Positions 28,576 through 37,724 are shown, counted from the first letter of the stretch. The stretch: 64,000 nucleotides of DNA from Sphingomonadaceae bacterium PASS1 (GCA_002255985.1 NKIR01000001.1:366914-430913); one strand, 5' to 3'. Notes: generated by a model not told the origin, from the letters alone. Translations and numbers: made by a program.

Positions 28576-29921
28576 GGCTTGATTTCAGCAGCCTGCGCAC
28601 GCGCTTCATGATCGCAACCATTGCGGCGGTCATCATCGGCACCATTCTGACCGGTCTGGTCGTAGCGCGGGTGATCCACTCTTATGTGGTTGATCGTTTC
28701 CACGAAGAAATGGAAGAACATATTAAGGAATTAGCGGAACTGTCCGCGGTCGATGCAAAGGGGCAGCCTTATCTCCTGCGCCACCTGTCCGACGCGCGCT
28801 TTGTTCCGCCCGGCTCTGGCTTTTACTGGGAGGTTGAACGCGCCGGTTATAAAAAGATCCGATCGCCGTCGCTCGATGGAAACAACCTTCCGGTTGGCCT
28901 TGCCAACGGTCCTGAGCCGCTATGGCAATTCATTATTGGTCCCAGTGGAGGTATGCTGGAATATGCGATGACCAAACCGATGACAGACGGCGGCCCCCCG
29001 CTTTTGCTGTACGTCGCCACCGACCAGCGACTGATCGACGAATTGCTTGCCGAAATCGACTGGCCGCTCATTTACTCGCTCGGCGCTTTCGCGATCATAA
29101 TGGTCCTTATCGGTGCGATACAGATCAATTACATTATGCGACCGTTACACAAGATACAGGCCTCGATTTCCGCAATTCGCAACGGAACAGAGCGCCGCAT
29201 GCTGGGTGACTACCCCAGCGAGATAAAGCCGCTGGTGTCGAGCCTTAACCAGTTGCTCACCTCCAATTGGGAAATGTTGCAATCGGCGCGGGTTCAGGCC
29301 GGAAATCTGGCGCATGGCTTGCGGACCCCGCTCGCGATCATCGCCGATGAGGCGCAACTGATGGCCGATAAGGATGGATCCGAAAGTGCCGCCGTACTCC
29401 TGCAGAGCTGCGAGCAGATGCAGCGTTATATCGCTTATTATACCTCCCGCACCCGCATGGCCGCGCAAGCCAGCCCGCTCGGACACCACTCTGCGTTGGA
29501 CAAGGCACTTGAACCGATCATCATTGCGATGCGCCGACTGTATCGTGACCGCGGGCTTGAGTTGATCGTAACTCACGGTCCCAATATCGAAGTGTCAATG
29601 GACGAAGTGGATCTGACCGAGATCCTTTCGAATCTGATCGACAATGCCTGCAAATGGGCGACAACAAGCATCCAAATCAGCTGGTACCATGATAAAGATG
29701 CCGCTGTTTTGCTCATCGATGACGATGGTCCAGGCATAACAGAAATCCAGCGCGAAACTGTGTTCAAGGTTGGAGAAAGACTCGATCGCTCCGAATTCGG
29801 TACCGGGCTGGGACTTGCAATCGTCAAGGACCTACTTCTGCATTATCGGGGTTCGGTGGGGCTTGAAACCTCACCGCTGGGCGGGCTTCGTGTCGAATTA
29901 CGTGTACCTTACCGACCCTGA
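28572..29921 (+). CDS. Sensor histidine kinase, PhoQ-like
   Basis: A 449-residue membrane kinase. A first transmembrane helix at about 12-34, a periplasmic sensor loop of about 140 residues, a second helix near 175-195 and a HAMP-like linker precede the dimerisation domain. The phospho-histidine is in GNLAHGLRTPLAII at about residue 247; HGLRTPL in place of the usual HELRTPL is typical of PhoQ-type kinases. The ATPase domain has the N box (EILSNLIDNACKWA), DDGPGI and GTGLGLAIVKDLL. It overlaps the response regulator gene by 4 bp. The signal sensed is unknown; the sensor loop showed no named domain to me. Confidence 0.92.
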   Translation: MRLDFSSLRTRFMIATIAAVIIGTILTGLVVARVIHSYVVDRFHEEMEEHIKELAELSAVDAKGQPYLLRHLSDARFVPPGSGFYWEVERAGYKKIRSPSLDGNNLPVGLANGPEPLWQFIIGPSGGMLEYAMTKPMTDGGPPLLLYVATDQRLIDELLAEIDWPLIYSLGAFAIIMVLIGAIQINYIMRPLHKIQASISAIRNGTERRMLGDYPSEIKPLVSSLNQLLTSNWEMLQSARVQAGNLAHGLRTPLAIIADEAQLMADKDGSESAAVLLQSCEQMQRYIAYYTSRTRMAAQASPLGHHSALDKALEPIIIAMRRLYRDRGLELIVTHGPNIEVSMDEVDLTEILSNLIDNACKWATTSIQISWYHDKDAAVLLIDDDGPGITEIQRETVFKVGERLDRSEFGTGLGLAIVKDLLLHYRGSVGLETSPLGGLRVELRVPYRP

Positions 29922-30182
29922 GGGTAATGGTATTAAGTTCAAGGAGAACAATTAGCCATAGCTTTGGGCGCAGAGCGGCAACACTCCTTAGAAGCTGTTG
30001 CCAGAACAAAAATGAACCGGTCGCCCCGCGAACCGGGCTAACATTAAAGCGCTCAGCTCACGAAAAAGTACAGTTTCTTACTGTCAACCCGTGCGTTATT
30101 CGGCGGACAAGGATCGCTCCATCGACTTTGGGTCAACGCTGGGGCAAAACACTGACGAGATCAAAAGAGAGGTAGTAGGCAG

Positions 30183-31277
30183 ATGCTGTCCAAGGGCGAC
30201 GAATACCCCATCCACCAGACCCCCGAGCCGATTGCTTATTCAGGCACCGACCGGAATTTTTACGACCGCTATTTCTTCAACGGCTACAAGGCCGACGGCA
30301 GCGATTTTTTCGCCCTTGCCTTTGGCGTTTACCCAAACCTGAATGTTGCGGATGCCCACTTCTCCTGCATCCGGGGGGAGACGCAGCATTGCGTTCACGC
30401 TTCACGCCTGTTGGGCATGGAGCGCATGGACCTGACGGTCGGGCCGATCACCATTGAGGTCATCGAACCGCTCAAGTCACTGCGCGTCATCGTCAACAAC
30501 CATGAGGGCATTTCGGCGGACCTGACCTTTACGGGCCGCGCCTTCCCGCTCGAGGAGCCGCGCTTCATTCGCCGCATCGGGCCGCGCACCTTCATGGATT
30601 ATACCCGTCTGACCCAGAACGGGCATTGGCAGGGCTGGATCGAGGTCGATGGTGTCCGCCATGACGTCGGTGGCGCGGTCGGCACACGAGACCGCAGCTG
30701 GGGCATCCGCCCCATCGGCGCCAGTGACCCGCAGCCCACTGTGCCGCAGATACTCCCCCAATTCTATTGGCTGTGGAGCCCGGTCAATTTTGACGACGGG
30801 GCGCTCTATTTCCATGTGAATGATGATGCCCATGGCCGTCCCTGGAACACGCGGGCGGTCTGGTGTCCCGATGGCGCAGGCGCGCATGAGATGGTCGAGA
30901 GCGAGGCCTGCAAGATGACCACTGTGCTCAAACCCGGTTGGCGACATGCAGCTTCTGCCGAGATGACGGCGGAACTACCCGACGGCCGCAAGGTCACGGC
31001 GGCCTTTGAACCCGGAACACCCTTCCTGATGCGCGGTATTGGCTATGGCCATCCGGAGTGGACACATGGTGGCTGGAAAGGCGAACTGGCCATCGCCCGT
31101 GAGGATATTGACCTGAAGGCGATTGAGGCGGGGCGCGCCGATCACCTTCACATTCAGGCGATTTCCCGTGTCACCATGACGCTCGGTCAAGAAGAGCGCC
31201 GGGGCACAGGTATTCTCGAGCAGCTTGTCCTCGGCGCCTATGAGCCGCTGGACCTCAAGAGCATCTTCAATGACTGA
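30183..31277 (+). CDS. DUF7064/7065-like protein of unknown function
   Basis: A 364-residue cytoplasmic protein without signal peptide or membrane segments. Tryptophan- and glycine-rich beta segments (GTRDRSWGIRPIG, FYWLWSPVNFDDGALYFHVNDD, HPEWTHGGWKGELAI) recall the AttH/CrtC-like double beta-barrel (calycin) fold found in the DUF7064/7065 proteins. Relatives that I know of sit beside phosphotransferase and acyl-CoA genes in sphingomonads and mycobacteria, but no activity is established. The next gene starts 8 bp before this stop, so the two are co-translated. No function is assigned. Confidence 0.6.
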   Translation: MLSKGDEYPIHQTPEPIAYSGTDRNFYDRYFFNGYKADGSDFFALAFGVYPNLNVADAHFSCIRGETQHCVHASRLLGMERMDLTVGPITIEVIEPLKSLRVIVNNHEGISADLTFTGRAFPLEEPRFIRRIGPRTFMDYTRLTQNGHWQGWIEVDGVRHDVGGAVGTRDRSWGIRPIGASDPQPTVPQILPQFYWLWSPVNFDDGALYFHVNDDAHGRPWNTRAVWCPDGAGAHEMVESEACKMTTVLKPGWRHAASAEMTAELPDGRKVTAAFEPGTPFLMRGIGYGHPEWTHGGWKGELAIAREDIDLKAIEAGRADHLHIQAISRVTMTLGQEERRGTGILEQLVLGAYEPLDLKSIFND

Positions 31278-32346
31278 GGCCGTCCCCACCCTCGCCGAGA
31301 TGACACCGGAATGGCTGACGCAAAGGCTTCGCGAGAATGGCTATGACGTGACCGTCGCGGCGGTAAAAACCGGCCCTATCGGTACCGGGCAAGTTGGGGC
31401 GACCTATCGCCTGAGCCTGACCTATGCAGGCCTCGCGAACGGCGCGCCGCCGACGTTAGTGGCGAAGCTGCCGTCCAATGACTGCTTAAGCAAAGTGACA
31501 GGCAAGTCGCACATGACCTACATTCGCGAAAGCCGCTTCTATCAACTGTTCGCGGGTAAACGGGCGATGGCAGTGCCCGACCACTTGTTCATCGCCTTTG
31601 ATGAAGACAGCCATGATTTTGCGCTGTTGATGCATGATCTGCCACGCCATGTGCAGGGCAATCAGTTGCTCGTCCCAACACGATCCGAAGCGGAACTGGC
31701 GATGGACGCAGCTGCGAGCATCCATGCCGGATGGTGGGGCGATCCTGTTCTCGACACGTTCGACTGGCTCAACGGCACCCAGGCAGTTCCGCCGCAGATT
31801 GATGCCGAAGCCATCTACACCGCCTTCTGGCCTGCCTTTTGCGACCGCTATGGCGACCGCGTGACTGACCCTATGAAGAAGGTCGGTGAGGCCTACTGCG
31901 GCAATATCCAACGCTGGTTGGACAGCCGCGATGGACCACGCTGCCTGACGCACAATGATTTTCGTCCGGACAATATGCTCTATTGCTCCGACGATACCGA
32001 AAAGCCGATCATCATCGTCGATTGGCAGACGGTGGGCATCGGTGCCGGGGCGGGTGACATTGCTTATTATCTCGGCACGGCGATGGACCCTGCTACAAGG
32101 AAGATCGAGGAGCGCGGCCTGCTCGCTCGGTACCGCGACGGGCTAGACAAGTTTGGCGTGCCTGCCTCCGACTTGGCAGGCCAGTGGGACGCTTATCGCG
32201 CGTCGTCCTTCGCGGGGATGATGATGGGCGTCACCGCGTCGATGGTGGTGGTCCAAACCGACCGGGGTGATTCCATGTTCCTCGCTATGGCCGAACGCTC
32301 CGCCCATATGGTGCTCGACCATGCGGACGTTGCGCTGAGGTTTTAA
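31270..32346 (+). CDS. APH/CHK-type small-molecule kinase
   Basis: A 358-residue protein-kinase-like phosphotransferase of the aminoglycoside phosphotransferase / CHK (ecdysteroid kinase-like) group. The catalytic loop is LTHNDFRPDNML with base D230 and N235, and the Mg-binding aspartate is D251 in IIIVDWQTVG; TLVAKLP carries the ATP lysine. ATG 31270 overlaps the previous gene by 8 bp, and the 15 residues upstream are only that gene's shadow. In metabolic settings such kinases phosphorylate hydroxylated lipids or hydroxyacyl-CoA. An ACAD10/11-like dehydrogenase ends 540 bp away on the other strand, which supports a hydroxy-acid substrate, not antibiotic resistance. Confidence 0.85.
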   Translation: MTEAVPTLAEMTPEWLTQRLRENGYDVTVAAVKTGPIGTGQVGATYRLSLTYAGLANGAPPTLVAKLPSNDCLSKVTGKSHMTYIRESRFYQLFAGKRAMAVPDHLFIAFDEDSHDFALLMHDLPRHVQGNQLLVPTRSEAELAMDAAASIHAGWWGDPVLDTFDWLNGTQAVPPQIDAEAIYTAFWPAFCDRYGDRVTDPMKKVGEAYCGNIQRWLDSRDGPRCLTHNDFRPDNMLYCSDDTEKPIIIVDWQTVGIGAGAGDIAYYLGTAMDPATRKIEERGLLARYRDGLDKFGVPASDLAGQWDAYRASSFAGMMMGVTASMVVVQTDRGDSMFLAMAERSAHMVLDHADVALRF

Positions 32347-32352
32347 TGGGTC

Positions 32353-32375
32353 GGCTGGGGTTTAGAGCCCCAGCC
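32353..32375 (+). terminator. Hairpin terminator after the kinase gene
   Basis: GGCTGGGG and CCCCAGCC pair perfectly around a 7-base loop, 6 bp after the kinase stop, followed by TTCTCC. The stem is strong but the U-tract is short. Confidence 0.6.
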
Positions 32376-32487
32376 TTCTCCATCTCAAGAATGATGGCGT
32401 CCAACGGCAAGGCTATCGTCCGCGGCTATGTAATCGGTGCCAGACAAGATGCGGATTCGCACAATCTTGCGATATTGATTTACAATT

Positions 32488-32502
32488 GATACCATCGGTA
32501 TC
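32488..32502. promoter_or_regulatory. Orphan palindromic operator-like site
   Basis: GATACC and GGTATC flank ATC, a perfect 6-bp inverted repeat in AT-rich context, the size and shape of many TetR-family operators. No gene start lies downstream on the plus strand, and the reverse operon ends rather than begins nearby. Confidence 0.35.
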
Positions 32503-32834
32503 GTCATACGAATGTCCGTTTTTGTGTTGTAACTGGGGTGCGGTGAATTTCATCAATTGGGCGCAAAGCGTTCATGGCAATGCTAGCGAGATATCGCCTT
32601 AAATGCTCTTTCAAAACACTATCTGCGCCAACCTGTCTATTTGATCCTCAACAAAGACCTGACGGTCGATCAGCTGGTCCACCAACCGCGTCTGCCTGCG
32701 TGTGTACTTGGACAGCCCTCGTCGTCGCTTCTGGTCCTTATCGATGGCGCGGTGGCCTAATGGGGCATAGGGCGCTCGCGTTTAGAGCCGTAGGGTACGT
32801 TCCAGCCGCCCACAGAGGCGAACTGGCCCTGACC

Positions 32835-32865
32835 CTGCAGTAGCACCAGCTCGGTGCTCCTGCAG
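32835..32865 (-). terminator. Hairpin after the acyl-CoA dehydrogenase operon
   Basis: CTGCAG-T-AGCACC, a five-base loop, then GGTGCT-C-CTGCAG form a 12-pair stem with one mismatch. It starts 20 bp after the last stop of the reverse operon. There is no U-tract on either side. Confidence 0.45.
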
Positions 32866-32885
32866 TCTGTTAGCGGCCACCTCGG

Positions 32886-34052
32886 TCACTCGCGCGTTCC
32901 AAGCAAATCGCGGGCGACCACCCAATTGTGGATCTCGCTTGGTCCATCATAAATACGCATCGTGCGCAGCTTGTTGGAAAGCAAATATAACGGCATTTCG
33001 CGTGTCATGCCCATGCCACCGAACATCTGCATCGCATGGTCGACGATGTCATATGCAGCTTCGGTGCAATAGGATTTGATCATCGAAATTTCCTGCCGCG
33101 TGTCGCGCCCTTCATCGATTTTCCACGCGCAGTCATAGGTCATCAAACGCATGGCATGAATGCGTGTGGCGGCATCGGCTATCCAATTTTGAACCGTCTG
33201 ACGCGAAGACAAAGGCTTCCCAAATGTGACGCGCTGTGGCGCATATTCAATCATCATGTCCAATGCGCGCTGCGCCATGCCGATCGACCAGGACGCCATT
33301 TCAATACGCCGCGTGCCAAGCCGCACCTGCATGGGCAAAAACCCCTGCCCGCGCGAGCCGAGCAATTTCCAGCCCGGAACACGGCAATCATCAAGCGCGA
33401 TTTCATAGGTCGCGCTGCCGTCAATCATCGGGATTTTACGTAACACATTGAACCCGGGCGTATCGCGATCCACCAAAAATGCCGACATGCCATTGCGCCC
33501 ATTGGCATTCTTGTCGGTTACGGCCATCAAGATCGTAAAATCGGCTTCATCCGCTTTGGTAATCCATATTTTGCGGCCGTTAATGATCCAGTCGTCGCCA
33601 TCCTGGACGGCGGTGGTTTTCATCAATTGTGGATCAGCACCAGCGCCAGGCTCCGAAATGCCAATGGCAGAAATGGTTTCTCCACGCACATAAGGCGCAA
33701 GATAATGTTCGCGCTGCTTTTCGTCCGCAGCCGCCATCATCATACGCAAATTCGGCGAATCTGGCGGCAGGGTATACGGCGTCGCGGTACGACCTAATTC
33801 CTCTCCAACGCCGACCATCGCCACCATTGGCAAATTCATACCGCCTACTTCTTCTGGCGCATCCAGCCCCCACAGGCCCAAATCTTTCGAGACGGCATCG
33901 ACCTTCGCCTGTTCATCCTTGGTCAGATAGCTGCCTTTACCTGCAGTATCGCGCGCCAGAACCTCACCTTCGAGCGGCACCAATTGGGAGTCCACAAATT
34001 TGCGGACCAGATCCTTTAACATCCGATGTTCTTCAGCGAGTTCAAAATTCAT
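32886..34052 (-). CDS. Acyl-CoA dehydrogenase, ACAD10/11-like active site
   Basis: A 388-residue FAD enzyme. FAD/substrate signatures are ISAIGISEPGAGADP and WIINGRKIWITKA. Helical C-terminal domain QMFGGMGMTREMP. In place of the usual Y-E-G-T it has IYDGPSEIH: an aspartate at the catalytic-base position, as in the DGPDEVH motif of ACAD10/11 and some FadE-type enzymes. ACAD11-type enzymes act on 4-phosphoacyl-CoA made by an attached kinase, eliminating phosphate. Here a separate APH/CHK kinase gene converges with this one. It is the last gene of the reverse operon, 66 bp behind the next dehydrogenase. Confidence 0.88.
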   Translation of the reverse strand: MNFELAEEHRMLKDLVRKFVDSQLVPLEGEVLARDTAGKGSYLTKDEQAKVDAVSKDLGLWGLDAPEEVGGMNLPMVAMVGVGEELGRTATPYTLPPDSPNLRMMMAAADEKQREHYLAPYVRGETISAIGISEPGAGADPQLMKTTAVQDGDDWIINGRKIWITKADEADFTILMAVTDKNANGRNGMSAFLVDRDTPGFNVLRKIPMIDGSATYEIALDDCRVPGWKLLGSRGQGFLPMQVRLGTRRIEMASWSIGMAQRALDMMIEYAPQRVTFGKPLSSRQTVQNWIADAATRIHAMRLMTYDCAWKIDEGRDTRQEISMIKSYCTEAAYDIVDHAMQMFGGMGMTREMPLYLLSNKLRTMRIYDGPSEIHNWVVARDLLGTRE

Positions 34053-34118
34053 CCAGTTGGCCTTTGTCGACTAATGTGGCAGCTGTGTTGTCGATTTTCA
34101 TGTCCGAAATCATGTCAA

Positions 34119-35276
34119 TCAATAGCTGCGGGGAAGGCCGAGAACATGCTCGGCAAGATAACTCAGGATCAGGTTCGTGCTGATCGGGGCCACGGTATAG
34201 AGGCGTGCTTCGCGGAACTTGCGTTCGACGTCATATTCTTCGGCAAAGCCAAAGCCACCGTGCGTTTGGACGCACATGTCTGCTGCGGCCCAACTGGCTT
34301 CTGACGCAAGGAGCTTTGCCATATTCGCTTCTGCGCCCGGGTTACCTCCGGCTTCAAATACCTGAGCGGCATGATGCACCATCAGTTCCGCTGCACACAT
34401 TTGGGCGTAGCAGCGCGCAATCGGGAACTGCACACCTTGGTTCTGGCCAATGGCGCGGCCAAAGACGTTGCGCTCGCTGGCATAATCGCTGGCTTTTTTA
34501 ATGAACCATTTGGCGTCGCCAATACATTCGGCGGCAATGAGGATACGCTCGGCATTCATACCCGACAGGATGTAGCGGAAACCTTTGCCTTCTTCGCCGA
34601 CCAAGGCTGACGCAGGAATCCGCATATCGTCAAAGAATATCTCGGTCGTTGAGTGGTTCATCATCGTGCGAATGGGCTTGATGGTCATGCCGTTTCCGAC
34701 CACCTTGCGCATATCAATGAGGAAAACCGAGAGCCCCTCCGTCTTCCTGGCGACCTCGTCACGCGGCGTCGTGCGCGCGAGCAACAGCATGAGGTCGGAA
34801 TATTCCGCGCGGCTCGTCCATAATTTTTGGCCATTGATGACATATTCGTCACCGTCCCGCACAGCGACAGTCCGCAAGGAAAGCGTGTCGGTGCCGCTGG
34901 TAGGTTCGGACACACCAAAGGCCTGCAGGCGCAGCTCGCCTGTCGCGATACGTGGCAGATATTCTTGCTTCTGTTCTTCGCTGCCATATTTCAGCAGCGT
35001 GTTCATGATGTACATCTGGGCGTGGGCAGACGCGCCGTTGCAGCCAGCTGCTTGAATTTCCTCCATGATAATGGCCGCGTCAGAGAGTGTGAGCCCTGAC
35101 CCACCGTAAGCTTCCGGTATCAACGCCGCGAGAAACCCTGACTTGGTCAGCGCATCCACAAATTCGCCCGGATAGGCACGCGCGCTGTCTTTTTCACGCC
35201 AATATGCACCCGGGAAATCGGCGCATAATGCCTGAACAGAACGGCGGATTTCGGCGATATCTTCACTCTCACTCAT
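34119..35276 (-). CDS. Acyl-CoA dehydrogenase with helix-G type catalytic glutamate
   Basis: A 385-residue flavoprotein (LQAFGVSEPTSGTDT, YVINGQKLWTSRAEYSD, THGGFGFAEEYDVER). The C-terminal loop reads LYTVAPISTNLIL, so the usual catalytic glutamate of the YEGT motif is absent. GMNAERILIAAECIG in the preceding helix carries a glutamate where isovaleryl-CoA and long-chain acyl-CoA dehydrogenases have their base (LDLERL), so activity is likely kept; this is inference from alignment by eye. Start MSESED at 35276 is taken because the longer frame overlaps the upstream gene and adds a non-conserved stretch. The stop of the hydratase gene lies 1 bp upstream. Confidence 0.87.
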   Translation of the reverse strand: MSESEDIAEIRRSVQALCADFPGAYWREKDSARAYPGEFVDALTKSGFLAALIPEAYGGSGLTLSDAAIIMEEIQAAGCNGASAHAQMYIMNTLLKYGSEEQKQEYLPRIATGELRLQAFGVSEPTSGTDTLSLRTVAVRDGDEYVINGQKLWTSRAEYSDLMLLLARTTPRDEVARKTEGLSVFLIDMRKVVGNGMTIKPIRTMMNHSTTEIFFDDMRIPASALVGEEGKGFRYILSGMNAERILIAAECIGDAKWFIKKASDYASERNVFGRAIGQNQGVQFPIARCYAQMCAAELMVHHAAQVFEAGGNPGAEANMAKLLASEASWAAADMCVQTHGGFGFAEEYDVERKFREARLYTVAPISTNLILSYLAEHVLGLPRSY

Positions 35277-35277
35277 T

Positions 35278-36135
35278 TCAAATATGTCCTTGCGCCGAAG
35301 CTGCCATGATCTGTCGTCCGTCGCCTGCAAAGGCGGCCAGTTCAATCTCGTTGCCTGATCCCCGCATCACCAGATGCAGGGCCTCTCCGCAAATCGCCGG
35401 CGATAGACCCCGGAATGCGAAACTGGCCAATGTGTTGTCCCCCAACGCCCGGCGGGCAAGGTCCAGCAGCAAACTTGCTGTCAGCGGACCATGGACCACC
35501 AACCCGCGATAGCGCTCTTCCTCGCGCGCATATGGATGGTCATAATGGATCCGGTGGCTGTTGAAAGTGAGCGCGGAATACCGAAAAAGCAACGGCTCGC
35601 TTGGTACAACAACGCGCTGAGCGTCCCAGCCATTGGCATCAAAGCGGCACGCGCTTTCCACTGGCGGGGATAGCGATGTTTCTAACCCCACGGCCGCACG
35701 ATACACGATGCTTTGCACCTCGCGCACGGCCAGTCCGTTTTCAGTGGACGTTTCATGCGCGACATCGACAAAAACCATTTGCCCGGAATTGCCGGACTTT
35801 TCGGATATCGACAATATGCGCGACGTCCGCCTCACGACCGCACCAACATGCAATGGCTTCAAAAAATCGACCTTGCTTGAGGCCCACATCCGGCGCGGCA
35901 GCGGCACTGGGGGTAGGAAGCTCTCTACGCCATCATCGCGCAACGGATGCCCATCGGGCCCAAGCTTTGCCGTTGCTGCATCTGGTAAGCAAAGGCACCA
36001 ATGGAGCCCCTGCGGGACATTGCCATCGCTCAACGCATCACGATCAAAGGTTGCAAGCCAGCGCGAAACCAGTCCAGCATCTACCCTGTCTGTCCGGACT
36101 TCCTCGCGACCAATCCAAGCATCCCATGCCCCCAT
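35278..36135 (-). CDS. Hot-dog fold acyl-CoA hydratase (HTD2 / mesaconyl-C4-CoA hydratase-like)
   Basis: A 285-residue two-domain hot-dog protein. The N-terminal half is of FAS1-like dehydratase type (LPPVPLPRRMWASSKVDF, then LHVGAVVRRTSRILSI). The C-terminal half has FRYSALTFNSHRIHYDHPYA and LVVHGPLTASLLLDL, the hydratase-2/MaoC active site with the Asp-His pair in HRIHYDHPY. It would hydrate an enoyl-CoA made by the dehydrogenases around it. Start and the stop of the upstream 529-residue dehydrogenase share one base (TGATG). It lies between two dehydrogenases in a beta-oxidation-like operon. Confidence 0.85.
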   Translation of the reverse strand: MGAWDAWIGREEVRTDRVDAGLVSRWLATFDRDALSDGNVPQGLHWCLCLPDAATAKLGPDGHPLRDDGVESFLPPVPLPRRMWASSKVDFLKPLHVGAVVRRTSRILSISEKSGNSGQMVFVDVAHETSTENGLAVREVQSIVYRAAVGLETSLSPPVESACRFDANGWDAQRVVVPSEPLLFRYSALTFNSHRIHYDHPYAREEERYRGLVVHGPLTASLLLDLARRALGDNTLASFAFRGLSPAICGEALHLVMRGSGNEIELAAFAGDGRQIMAASAQGHI

Positions 36136-37724
36136 CAGTTTACGCCTCCCATCAAACCCTTGGCGATCACCTGCGCCTGAATTTCTGCGGCACCTTCGAA
36201 GATATTCAATATGCGTGCGTCACACAAAACGCGGCTGATTTCATATTCCAACGCATAGCCATTGCCGCCATGAATTTGCAGTGCGGCATCGGCGTTGCTC
36301 CACGCCGCGCGGGCCGCCAGCAGCTTCGCCATGCCCGCCTCAATATCGCAGCGTTTGCCGGAATCCTTGGCGCGGGCAGCAGCATAGGTCAGTTCACGGG
36401 TCATCACGAAATCAGCCACGCTCATGGCAATTTTGTCGGCCACGCGCGGGAACCCGATGATGGCCTTGCCAAACTGCTTGCGGTTGACGGCATAGTCGAG
36501 GCCAAGCTCCAACGCGCGTTTGGCAACACCCACGGCGCGGGCTGCGGTCTGGATACGTGCGCCTTCGAATGTGCGCATCAATTGCTTGAACCCCTGCCCC
36601 TCTTCGCCGCCCAACAAAGCGTCATCAGGGGCAAGCATGCCATCAAATTGCAACGCATATTCGCGCATGCCGCGATAGCCCAGCACTTCAATCTCACTGC
36701 CGGACATGCCCATCGCCGGAAACGGGTCGCTATCCGTTCCGCGCGGTTTGGGGACGAGCAGCATCGACAGCCCCGCATAGCCTTTCGCATCGGGCAACGT
36801 GCGTGCCAGCATCGTCATCAGATCGGAACGGCTGCCATGCGTAATCCATGTCTTTGCACCATTGATCGCCCATCCATCAGCGGTCCGTTGCGCGCGGGTT
36901 TGCAGCGCGCCGAGGTCGGACCCTGTATCAGGTTCCGTAAACACTGCGGTCGGCAAAACTTCTCCGCTCGCAATTTTCGGCAGCCAATACGCCTTTTGCG
37001 GTTCCGTGCCGCCCATGGAAATCAATTCACCGGCGATTTCAGACCGTGTGCTCAGCGAACCCGCGCCGATCCAGCCACGCGATAGCTCTTCGGTTATCAC
37101 ACACATGACCAGCTTGGATAAACCAAGGCCGCCATATTCGGTAGGGATGCAGACGCCGAAAGTGCCAAGCGCCGCCATCGCCGAAATCGTGTCATCAGGG
37201 ATCAAATCATTGGCCAAATGCCAGCGATGCGCGTGCGGTAAAATATCGCTTTTGGTAAAGCGGCGATATTGATCGCGAATGGCGTCAAGCTCTGCGTCAT
37301 GAAGGCTTTCGCTCGGCATCGCACCTGATGCCATCGCGTGCGCAACATCGGCGCGCACCGCGGCATGATCTGCGCCCAATAAATCTTCGCAACGTGCCGC
37401 CAACAGTGTCGCCTGTTGCGACATACCAAGATCAACGGGACGGAATATTTCATTCTGCCCCATCGGCAATCCGCCGGTCAATTGCCCAAGCGTTTCGGCA
37501 AAAATCAGCGTCGCAATGTTTCGATCAACTTCGGTTCCTCCATTATGTAGGCGAAGCCAATCAGCCACTGCCGCGAGCGCAGCCACGCTTGTCGCAATCC
37601 ACGAAAAACCGTGGGCCGCACGTTGGTCGGCGTCCATGGACCGCGCTTTTACCCGGTCGGCAAGCGCCGCCTTCGCCGCATCGCGGTAGCCCTCAGCAGC
37701 TTCGAGAGCGGCCGCAAAACTCAT
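36135..37724 (-). CDS. Acyl-CoA dehydrogenase with N-terminal extension
   Basis: A 529-residue member, longer than the usual 380-400. Residues 1-140 are an alpha-helical extension (SFAAALEAAEGYRDAAKAA ... IATLIFAETLGQLTGGLPMGQNEIFRP) like that of DMSP-lyase-like or DszC/large ACAD proteins; residues 150-529 are a full dehydrogenase with TAVFTEPDTGSDLG, WAINGAKTWITHG, HGGNGYALEYEISR and the catalytic glutamate in NIFEGAAEIQ. Its start overlaps the thiolase stop by 4 bp (ATGA). Substrate unknown; the extension may widen or close the acyl pocket or join subunits. Confidence 0.87.
   Translation of the reverse strand: MSFAAALEAAEGYRDAAKAALADRVKARSMDADQRAAHGFSWIATSVAALAAVADWLRLHNGGTEVDRNIATLIFAETLGQLTGGLPMGQNEIFRPVDLGMSQQATLLAARCEDLLGADHAAVRADVAHAMASGAMPSESLHDAELDAIRDQYRRFTKSDILPHAHRWHLANDLIPDDTISAMAALGTFGVCIPTEYGGLGLSKLVMCVITEELSRGWIGAGSLSTRSEIAGELISMGGTEPQKAYWLPKIASGEVLPTAVFTEPDTGSDLGALQTRAQRTADGWAINGAKTWITHGSRSDLMTMLARTLPDAKGYAGLSMLLVPKPRGTDSDPFPAMGMSGSEIEVLGYRGMREYALQFDGMLAPDDALLGGEEGQGFKQLMRTFEGARIQTAARAVGVAKRALELGLDYAVNRKQFGKAIIGFPRVADKIAMSVADFVMTRELTYAAARAKDSGKRCDIEAGMAKLLAARAAWSNADAALQIHGGNGYALEYEISRVLCDARILNIFEGAAEIQAQVIAKGLMGGVN

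Larger units (their letters stand above)
32347..32885. other. Intergenic region between convergent units
   Basis: Contains a terminator hairpin at 32353-32375, a GATACC-ATC-GGTATC palindrome at 32488-32502 with no gene in reach downstream on the plus strand, and a strong hairpin at 32835-32865. A reverse-strand stretch of about 50 codons without stop (about 32625-32780, reading ...GHRAIDKDQKRRRG...) ends in TGA but lacks a start codon with ribosome site; it may be a gene remnant. Confidence 0.5.

Noticed and set aside
29770-29955. Forward frame ending LTDPEGNGIKFKENN, like a glyoxalase/VOC C-terminus
   Set aside because: It lies almost fully inside the histidine kinase gene in another frame, has no domain upstream and no ribosome site; the match is short and probably chance.
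32347-32885. Possible tRNA or small RNA in the gap
   Set aside because: Hairpins are present but no cloverleaf, anticodon arm or CCA-like end could be found.
35601-37085. 494-codon forward frame opposite the 529-residue acyl-CoA dehydrogenase
   Set aside because: Rich in His, Arg and Gln with no recognisable domain; the reverse strand carries a full conserved enzyme in a tight operon.
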